A stretch of DNA of 13,125 nt from Acidimicrobiaceae bacterium (GTDB taxonomy: Bacteria > Actinomycetota > Acidimicrobiia > Acidimicrobiales > Palsa-688), in NCBI GenBank assembly GCA_003158835.1, contig PMLI01000277.1, forward strand, positions 1 through 13,125. Direction: 5' to 3'. Shown here piece by piece: positions 6,638 through 11,814 of the stretch. Under the pieces are notes generated by a model. That model was not told the origin of the DNA, searched no databases, and saw only the letters and a program-made list of their open reading frames with translations. Every line of letters begins with the position of its first letter. Position 1 is the stretch's first letter. Made by a program: the position numbers and the translations under genes.

Positions 6638-6645
6638 AGAAACAG

Positions 6646-7179
6646 TTGCAAACACATAAGATGAACCTAAAGAAGTTCCTCGCCATCCCTATCATGATCG
6701 CACCGCTCATCCTCGGGCTCGGAGGGGTAGCCCTAGCCAGCAACCCGACCAACCCGCCGCCGGCCCTGCCGACGGACCAGATCGTCCTCAGTGGGAACTG
6801 CCTCCCGATAGCGCAGGTATTGGCAGCAGCGCAACAAGCCATCAGCCTGTACGCCCCCGGCGACCAGCCGGCCGGCTTGATCGTCAACGGCAATTGGATG
6901 CCTGCCTCGATGGTCGCCAACTCCGGTGAATATGTCGGCGCCAACGGGTGCGCATTGCCTCTGCTGCCGACGAACAGCTCACTGCTTGCGACGGACCAAA
7001 TTATCGTGACCGGGGTTTGCCCGACACTCACGCAGGTGATGACCGCGGCCCAGGATGCCCTTGCCCTGTACACTCCGGGAGCTCCTCCCGCCGGTGTGGT
7101 CGTGAATGGTAACTGGGTCCCGGCTGGGGTCGCCGCCAATCCTGGTGGGTCCCTCAGCAACGGGTGTGCTATCTCGTAG
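6646..7179 (+). CDS. Secreted protein with two tandem ~60-residue repeats
   Basis: With the TTG start (MQTHKMNLKK) the product has 177 residues; starting at ATG 6661 would remove five. Residues 7-31 form a clear Sec signal peptide (NLKK, a hydrophobic run, GVALA before SN). The mature protein is two imperfect copies of one unit, residues 43-103 and 116-175. Both run TDQI(V/I) - (S/T)GxC - QV(L/M)xAAQxAxxLYxPG - PAGxxVNGNWxPA - ANxG - NGCA(L/I). Each unit has one cysteine near its start and one at its end (C52/C102, C125/C174), so a disulfide per repeat is likely. I do not recognise the family; a small extracellular or cell-surface module is the best description. Leader copy B lies about 170 bases upstream, and two strong hairpins follow the stop. 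Confidence 0.8.
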   Translation: MQTHKMNLKKFLAIPIMIAPLILGLGGVALASNPTNPPPALPTDQIVLSGNCLPIAQVLAAAQQAISLYAPGDQPAGLIVNGNWMPASMVANSGEYVGANGCALPLLPTNSSLLATDQIIVTGVCPTLTQVMTAAQDALALYTPGAPPAGVVVNGNWVPAGVAANPGGSLSNGCAIS

Positions 7180-7191
7180 TAGCACTGAGGA

Positions 7192-7218
7192 GCGCCGCCG
7201 CAGCTCGTACGGCGGCGC
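7192..7218 (+). terminator. Strong 9-bp hairpin after the two-repeat secreted protein
   Basis: GCGCCGCCG (7192-7200) pairs perfectly with CGGCGGCGC (7210-7218) around a 9-base loop, starting 12 bases after the stop. No T-run follows, so it may be an mRNA-end stabiliser or a pause hairpin rather than a full intrinsic terminator. Confidence 0.45.
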
Positions 7219-7270
7219 CGCGGGGGGCGCCGAGACCGCTGGTCCCGCGCCAAACCGAACAATCCGAAAC

Positions 7271-7300
7271 TGCGCTCACCGAAATCAAGCGGTGAGCGCA
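7271..7300 (+). terminator. Perfect 11-bp inverted repeat
   Basis: TGCGCTCACCG (7271-7281) and CGGTGAGCGCA (7290-7300) are perfect complements with an 8-base AT-rich loop, followed by ATGCTGTTTA. It is the strongest hairpin in the window and may be a terminator or an operator-like palindrome. The gap 7180-7452 otherwise holds two more hairpins and no supported gene. Confidence 0.45.
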
Positions 7301-7452
7301 ATGCTGTTTAAGCGCCCCCTCGTGACACCGAACGTGGCGCTCGCGCTGGCGGGGTCGTAGAAGCGGTCCGTTCGCGGTGTCTCCAGAAATAGGGCCCTTC
7401 TCCTCTATAAACCTGCGCTGGGCGGCCCGAAGAAGGGGTTGAGCCCGGCGCT

Positions 7453-8073
7453 ATGGGCGTCCTGCTCAATGACAACGTCAAGCAGGAAAGACCCCATGCA
7501 ATGATTGCCAATTGTATCCTCGCCGTCGCATTGGCCTGCCCACATACATTCACTTGGTGCTGCAATACCGCACCAACTTGTTCCACACAGTTTAGTGCCA
7601 CCATCGCAATTCCAACCACAGAACCTGCCAACTCGGCAGAATACGCGTGGGTGATGGCGGAAAACACAGAAACCATGTTCACCCAGGTTGGATGGGTATG
7701 GTTTGCCGCCGGCACGGGGCTGACCGTCAACGGTCTTCCTGTACCCACCGGCTCTCCTTACTTGTTTGCGTACACGACCGTCAACCAGGGCAACGGGGAC
7801 AACCTGGGTGCGGGTGGCACGTTTACCATCGGCCCCGCCCTCACCCCGGGCACGTCGCTCACCGTGGACATCGCCCGCTCCGGGGATTGGTACGGTGACG
7901 AGGCCCTGCTGGGGGGTACCTGGACAGTCGTCCAGACCGCCACCCTCACCGCAGACCCGACGTGGATGACCAGTGCGGAGAGCTGGGGCACGATGACCCC
8001 ACTATGCTTCATGAACCGCATGTACTACGCCCATGGATGGATGACGCTCCCGGCCGAGTGCCCCGCCAATTGA
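7453..8073 (+). CDS. Hypothetical protein, possibly secreted
   Basis: The start is uncertain. ATG 7453 (206 residues) has AAGGGG about 14 bases upstream. ATG 7501 (190 residues) follows AGGAAAG and would leave a hairpin (7461-7486) in the leader. The N-terminal part MIANCILAVALACPHTFTWC is hydrophobic and cysteine-rich but has little positive charge, so it is only a possible signal peptide or anchor. The rest is rich in Gly, Thr and Trp and looks like beta sheet: AWVMAENTETMFTQVGWVWF, PYLFAYTTVNQG, GGTFTIGPALTPGTSLTVDI, WYGDEALLGGTWTVVQTA. A lectin-like or jelly-roll fold is possible but I cannot name a family. The first ~150 coding bases have noticeably AT-richer third positions than neighbouring genes. 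A small hairpin with T4 follows. Confidence 0.7.
   Translation: MGVLLNDNVKQERPHAMIANCILAVALACPHTFTWCCNTAPTCSTQFSATIAIPTTEPANSAEYAWVMAENTETMFTQVGWVWFAAGTGLTVNGLPVPTGSPYLFAYTTVNQGNGDNLGAGGTFTIGPALTPGTSLTVDIARSGDWYGDEALLGGTWTVVQTATLTADPTWMTSAESWGTMTPLCFMNRMYYAHGWMTLPAECPAN
7461..7486 (+). promoter_or_regulatory. Hairpin partly overlapping a possible ribosome binding site
   Basis: CCTGCT (7461-7466) pairs with AGCAGG (7481-7486). Inside, TGAC (7470-7473) pairs with GTCA (7477-7480) around AAC, giving 10 base pairs with a CAA bulge. Its 3' arm overlaps the AGG of AGGAAAG, the possible ribosome binding site for ATG 7501. If 7501 is the true start, this could gate translation; if 7453 is the start, it lies in coding sequence. 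Confidence 0.35.
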
Positions 8074-8087
8074 GATAGAGCCCCCGG

Positions 8088-8108
8088 CACACTTCAGTGT
8101 GGCGTTTT
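8088..8108 (+). terminator. Weak intrinsic terminator
   Basis: CACAC (8088-8092) and GTGTG (8097-8101) form a 5-bp stem around TTCA, followed by GCG and T4 (8105-8108). It is 15 bases after the stop of the preceding gene. The rest of the gap up to 8309 holds a possible -10 (TACGGT 8225-8230, or TATGCT 8230-8235) and no supported gene. Confidence 0.5.
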
Positions 8109-8309
8109 GCCAACTTGGGCGTTCCCGATAAACTTTAGGAAGGCAGCAATACAGAATGGGACGCCCCCGTCGGGCCGGAAGTCTCCTGCCCTCAACCGCG
8201 GTCGCCGCGCTGGCCGGAACGTAGTACGGTATGCTCCCGTTCGAGCCACGGTCGTGGACGCTAGCCCGGGTGCCCGGCCGCGGCCCACAGGCAAGGGAGA
8301 TCGCCCGCT

Positions 8310-9179
8310 ATGAACCCTATCGGGGTGAGCAGCTGGATTTGGCTGTCCCCGTTCACCGACGAGGACGCGCCCTCGCTGGTGGCCCGAGCCCAGGAGGCTG
8401 GGGCCGAGGTCCTCGAGGTGGCGGTCGAGCAGATCGAACTGGTCAGCGCGCCCGGACTACGTGCCGCGGTACACGGCAAGGCAATGGGCCTTTCGATCTG
8501 CGGGGCTTTCGGCCCGGCCCGGGACCTCTCAAATGAGGACGGCCGGGTCAGGGACGCCGCCCTCACGTACATCAAGCAGTGCATCGACCTGGCCCACGCA
8601 GTCGGGGCCGAGAACGTGGTCGGTCCCATGTACTCGGCTGTCGGCAAAGCTCGACCGCTCAGCCCCGAGGCCCGGCGATCGGAGCGTCAGAGAGCGGTAG
8701 AAGGTTTGAGAGCGGCGGCCGACTACGCCGCCTCCGCTGGCGTCAGCTTGGCCATCGAGCCTCTCAATCGTTTTGAGACCGACATGGTCAACACCACGGA
8801 GCAGGGGTTGGAGCTCTGCGACCTCGTTGGCAGGGCTAACGTCGGCCTCACCCTAGACACTTTCCACATGAACATCGAGGAGAAATCGCCGGCGGATGCC
8901 ATCCGGGCGGCGGGCGACCGGCTCCTGCACTTCCAGGTCTGCGCCAACGACCGGGGGACGCCGGGGACCGGGCACTTGCCCTGGGCCGACGTCTTCAGCG
9001 CGTTGCGCGACGTCGGCTACGGAGGCCAAGTAGTGATCGAAAGCTTCACGCCTTCGGTCGGCGAGATAGCCAAGGCGGTATCGCTATGGCGGCCGCTCGA
9101 CGCCAGCGGCGATGAACTGGCCAGGAAAGGCGTGGCTTTCCTCCGCAGCAGCCTGGCCGCCTCGGAGGCCTTGCCGTGA
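8310..9179 (+). CDS. Sugar 3-epimerase-like TIM-barrel isomerase (D-psicose/D-tagatose 3-epimerase family)
   Basis: The ATG follows AAGGGAGA (8292-8299). The 289-residue length is normal for the xylose-isomerase-like TIM-barrel (AP_endonuc_2) superfamily. Motifs match ketose 3-epimerases: IEPLNRFET with E150, LDTFHMNIEE with D183, CANDRGTPGTGHLPW with R215, and VIESF with E244. From memory these coincide with the Agrobacterium D-psicose 3-epimerase residues Glu150, Asp183, Arg215 and Glu244. The fourth metal ligand, His209 there, is Gln here (HFQ, with H207 kept). The likely reaction is epimerisation or isomerisation of a ketose or keto-sugar using Mn2+ or a similar metal; the exact substrate is not readable. 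Its TGA overlaps the GTG of the Gfo/Idh gene, so the two are translationally coupled and probably act in one sugar or cyclitol pathway. No transporter or kinase is present. Confidence 0.85.
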   Translation: MNPIGVSSWIWLSPFTDEDAPSLVARAQEAGAEVLEVAVEQIELVSAPGLRAAVHGKAMGLSICGAFGPARDLSNEDGRVRDAALTYIKQCIDLAHAVGAENVVGPMYSAVGKARPLSPEARRSERQRAVEGLRAAADYAASAGVSLAIEPLNRFETDMVNTTEQGLELCDLVGRANVGLTLDTFHMNIEEKSPADAIRAAGDRLLHFQVCANDRGTPGTGHLPWADVFSALRDVGYGGQVVIESFTPSVGEIAKAVSLWRPLDASGDELARKGVAFLRSSLAASEALP

Positions 9180-10303
9180 CGGGCGGGCGCGTCAATGTCG
9201 CCATAATCGGGCTCGGCTTCGGCGCCGAGTTCATCCCCATCTATCAGCGCCACCCTCAGGCCCGCCTCCATGCCATCTGCCGGCGGGACCACAGGCTCCT
9301 GGACGAGATAGGTGACGCCTTCGGGGTGGGCAGGCGGTACACGAGGTACGAGGACGTGCTCTCGGACCCCGAGGTGGACGCGGTGCACATCAATTCACCG
9401 ATCCCCGACCACGGTTGGATGTCGGTCGCCGCGCTGCGGGCCGGCAAGCATGTCGCCTGCACCGTACCCATGGCTACGACAACACAGGAGTGCCGCAAGA
9501 TAGTCGAGGCGGCGGCCCGCACCGGGCTCAAGTACATGATGATGGAGACGACCGTCTATTCCCGGGAGTTCCTGTACATAAAGCAGTTGTACGGTTCCGG
9601 CGAGCTCGGCAAGCTGCAGTTCCTGCAGGCCACTCACCACCAGGACATGGACGGGTGGCCCAATTACTGGCCGGGGCTTCCGCCGATGTGGTACGCCACC
9701 CACTGTGTCGGCCCGATGCTGGCGCTCACCGACGCCACCGCCGAATACGTTTCTTGCTTCGGGTCCGGGACCATCCGCGACGAGCTGGTGGCGAAGTACG
9801 GGTCGCCGTTCGCCGTCGAGACGGCCCACATACGGCTGCGAAGCTCCGACCTGACGGCCCGCATCTACCGTTCCCTTTTCGACACGGCGCGCCAGTACAG
9901 GGAGAGCATCGACGTCTTCGGGTCCAAGCAATCGTTCGAGTGGGCGCTGATCGAAGGGGAACGCCATGTCCTTCACACCGCCAAACGTCCCGAACCGGAC
10001 ATCCCGCGGCGGGTTTCGATCCCCGATTTCGCCGACCGGCTACCCAAGCCGATCCGGCGGTTTACTACGAAAGGCGTCTACGACCTGGCCGCGCATGCGC
10101 ATCTGAGCTTCACTCAGGGCGCCGGCCACGGCGGCTCGCACCCTCATATGGTCCACGAGTTCATCTCGGCCATCCAGGAGGACCGGCCGCCATTTCCCGA
10201 CGCCCGCCGCTCCGCCAACTGGACCTGCGTCGGGCTGTGCGCCCACCAGTCGGCCCTGAAAGGCGGTCGGCTGGTCAAACTGCCGGCCTTCACTCTGGGC
10301 TAG
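9176..10303 (+). CDS. Gfo/Idh/MocA family NAD(P)-dependent oxidoreductase
   Basis: The GTG start at 9176 overlaps the upstream stop by four bases (GTGA). The 375-residue product has an N-terminal Rossmann fold with VAIIGLGFGAEF (glycines 12, 14 and 16) for NAD(P) binding, then YEDVLSDPEVDAVHINSPIP and AALRAGKHVACTVPMA. The C-terminal domain follows from about residue 125 (GELGKLQFLQATHHQ, MWYATHCVGPML, GAGHGGSHPHMVHEFISAI). In canonical members the last Rossmann motif reads CEKPxA and its lysine helps catalysis; here it reads CTVPMA (95-100), so that lysine is missing. The family oxidises sugar or cyclitol hydroxyls to ketones or catalyses the reverse. Paired with an epimerase it probably works on a keto-sugar or inositol-type intermediate. 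A terminator-like hairpin follows at 10360-10386. Confidence 0.9.
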   Translation: MTGGRVNVAIIGLGFGAEFIPIYQRHPQARLHAICRRDHRLLDEIGDAFGVGRRYTRYEDVLSDPEVDAVHINSPIPDHGWMSVAALRAGKHVACTVPMATTTQECRKIVEAAARTGLKYMMMETTVYSREFLYIKQLYGSGELGKLQFLQATHHQDMDGWPNYWPGLPPMWYATHCVGPMLALTDATAEYVSCFGSGTIRDELVAKYGSPFAVETAHIRLRSSDLTARIYRSLFDTARQYRESIDVFGSKQSFEWALIEGERHVLHTAKRPEPDIPRRVSIPDFADRLPKPIRRFTTKGVYDLAAHAHLSFTQGAGHGGSHPHMVHEFISAIQEDRPPFPDARRSANWTCVGLCAHQSALKGGRLVKLPAFTLG

Positions 10304-10359
10304 AGAGAAACTCCGCGTTTAGAGCCGCCGCCGGCGTCGCCGCGCCGCCCCCCAAAACC

Positions 10360-10386
10360 CTCACTGGGACCGCTGGTGCCAGTGAG
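10360..10386 (+). terminator. Terminator-like hairpin after the sugar operon
   Basis: CTCACTGG (10360-10367) pairs with CCAGTGAG (10379-10386). Inside, ACC and GGT pair across one G-G mismatch around GCT. CTTTACC follows on the plus strand and GGGTTTTGG on the minus strand, so it could serve both directions. From here to about 10535 I see no convincing gene; a forward frame near 10475-10600 (FDYRHFWEDMAYKSG) is protein-like but has no start or known match. Confidence 0.55.
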
Positions 10387-10535
10387 CTTTACCTGACCAC
10401 TCGGGCCGAGCCAAGCTGGGAAGTGCACTACCTGCCCCGCCTTCAGTACTCTTCTTCGCGTATCGACCTCCACCGGGCTGCACTTCGATTACCGCCATTT
10501 CTGGGAGGACATGGCGTACAAGAGTGGGCCACTGA

Positions 10536-10804
10536 TCAGCCCGGCTGTCTTCGCCCAAAGACTGGCCCCCCGTCTGGCAACGATGGCCGGCCAGGGCGTC
10601 GGTGCGCATAGGTCCAACGCCGGCGCACGAGGCGGCGGTGCCATTCGAGCACGTCTGGAGCGTGACCAGGAACGAGCGGCGCAGCACTGCCAGTTGGTGG
10701 CGCAAGACGAGTATCTCGGCGTCCTTGGACAAGGCATCCATCTGGTGGACGCGGCGGAGCGCAAGAAGGCGGCGCAGGAGCCGGCAGAGGAACGAAAGGG
10801 CCAC
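10536..10804 (-). pseudogene. Decayed integrase-core transposase, N-terminal fragment
   Basis: Starting at a GTG (10804) the minus strand reads MALSFLCRLLRRLLALRRVH, then DALSKDAEILVLRHQLAVLRR. This is the well-known N terminus of integrase-core (DDE) IS transposases of actinobacteria. Intact relatives then carry about 25-30 residues before SFLVTPQTILRWHR. Here SFLVTLQT follows directly, so an internal deletion sits near 10676-10680. Next, a one-base loss near 10650-10654 moves the homology to another frame: VLEWHRRLVRRRWTYAHRRP, then GRPSLPD (to about 10572). That frame stops at 10536. The whole catalytic DDE core is absent, so the element is dead. No terminal inverted repeats or target duplication were found. 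It marks past insertion between the sugar operon and the surface-protein region. Confidence 0.75.
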
Positions 10805-10946
10805 GGCCGAGCAGCATGACGGAACGCGTCGGAGCTGGTCAAGCCACCATTGGAGTAATTGGGCCCTACACGCTCTTGCTCAGGTTCGCGACAGGAGCGT
10901 CGCTCCGCCCCGATATGGCCGACCCCTGACCAATGGGCAATCGCGA

Positions 10947-11597
10947 TCAGTACCCAATGCCGGGGCCAAGGGCCCCGAACATCCCGAAGTCCCGGTCGAT
11001 GTGGGCGCCTTCGAGCGGGAACGGGTCGGGGACCCCGAACCGCACCTCCTTGGGCAGGTCGGTGGGCATCAAGGGGCCCAATTCGTGGTGCACGCAACGG
11101 GCCCCGTCCTTGAGGTCACAGGCACTGTGGCCACAGTTGAGGGCCCAGTGCTGCCCGCCCTCAAGCTCCAGCGCGTCATCCACCCTAAACAGGGTGGGCA
11201 AGCTCGATGGGTGCTCGGGCGTCTCACCTTCGTCGACACAGGCCATTGCAAAGGTGAGCGCCAGTCCCACCGCGTCCTTCGTGGCCGGCTCGCTCCTCAG
11301 GACATCAGGGCTCGGCCGGTGCCCGAGGACGTGCCCGTACGCGTGCTGGGCGAAGTCGTTGAAGTCGTTGCTGCCCACGAACTCGTGCCAGAGCATGAAC
11401 ACCGCCCGGGATGGCAAGACCAAGAGCTCGGGGGCCAGGATGTGCAAACGCAGCCACTGCCTCAGGCCGTACTTGGCGATGGCGACGGAGCCCAGCGACG
11501 GGTAGTGGGACCGCAGCTCGCGGTCCAACCCTTCGGGCAGCACATAGGAAAAAACGAAATGCTGGCGGTGCTGGTCGAGGCTCAAGTGGACGTGCAC
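10947..11597 (-). CDS. Glycine-rich-domain-protein-like hypothetical
   Basis: The minus-strand frame gives 216 residues from a GTG at 11597. The frame stays open further upstream without a good start and no ribosome binding site is visible, so the N terminus is uncertain. Residues 22-98 resemble the conserved block of actinobacterial 'glycine-rich domain-containing protein-like' sequences: LRSHYPSL, GLRQWLRLHILAP, LPSRAVFMLWHEF (61-73), DFAQHAYGHVLGHRPSP. In those relatives the motif reads MPSRAVDxLWHEFI...FGRFLHHTP. A second block, SLPTLFRVDDALELEGGQHW and CGHSAC (C155, C160), also follows the family pattern. Function is unknown; it has no signal peptide or membrane helix. The long antisense frame across this gene has no domain character. 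A small GGAGC-GTC-GCTCC hairpin at 10894-10906 lies downstream. Confidence 0.75.
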   Translation of the reverse strand: MHVHLSLDQHRQHFVFSYVLPEGLDRELRSHYPSLGSVAIAKYGLRQWLRLHILAPELLVLPSRAVFMLWHEFVGSNDFNDFAQHAYGHVLGHRPSPDVLRSEPATKDAVGLALTFAMACVDEGETPEHPSSLPTLFRVDDALELEGGQHWALNCGHSACDLKDGARCVHHELGPLMPTDLPKEVRFGVPDPFPLEGAHIDRDFGMFGALGPGIGY

Positions 11598-11612
11598 AGC
11601 GCGAGCGTAACC

Positions 11613-11800
11613 GGTGACGGGGAGCCGAGGCTCAGCTGGCTCCAGCTTCGGGTCAGGCGATTGACCTGTACGAGCCCTGGCGGGGCGTCGCCGCTGAGCA
11701 GAACCGGAACGGCATCGACCTGGACGACTTAAAGCTGCGTCCGAGCGTGGAAGCGTCAGGACAAGCGAGGCGCGCCGAGCGGAAAGGGAGCCAGCGGAGC
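11613..11800 (+). other. Protein-like reading fragment of unknown identity
   Basis: In the ~215-base gap between the two minus-strand genes, one forward frame reads QAIDLYEPWRGVAAEQNRNG then IDLDDLKLRP with strongly GC-biased third positions. It follows an in-frame TGA and has no ribosome binding site. It may be a remnant of a gene broken by the nearby rearrangements, or chance in high-GC DNA. No homolog is recognised. Confidence 0.2.
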
Positions 11801-11814
11801 AACGGCACAGTAGG

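Noticed and set aside
6465..7301. Minus-strand frame of 278 codons over the two-repeat secreted protein
   Set aside because: The plus strand has a signal peptide, a ribosome binding site and a duplicated module; the minus frame just mirrors the repeats and has no start signal.
2808..8235. TACGGT/TACGAT hexamers at 2808, 4205, 4975 and 8225 as promoters
   Set aside because: They fit a TANNNT -10, but no matching -35 was found at about 17 bases in any of them, so they are mentioned only in the gene notes.
10602..11732. Long plus-strand frame (376 codons) opposite the GRDP-like gene
   Set aside because: Its translation has no domain character, and the opposite strand carries recognisable family motifs (LPSRAVFMLWHEF, SLPTLFRVD) and the transposase remnant. 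It is an antisense shadow.
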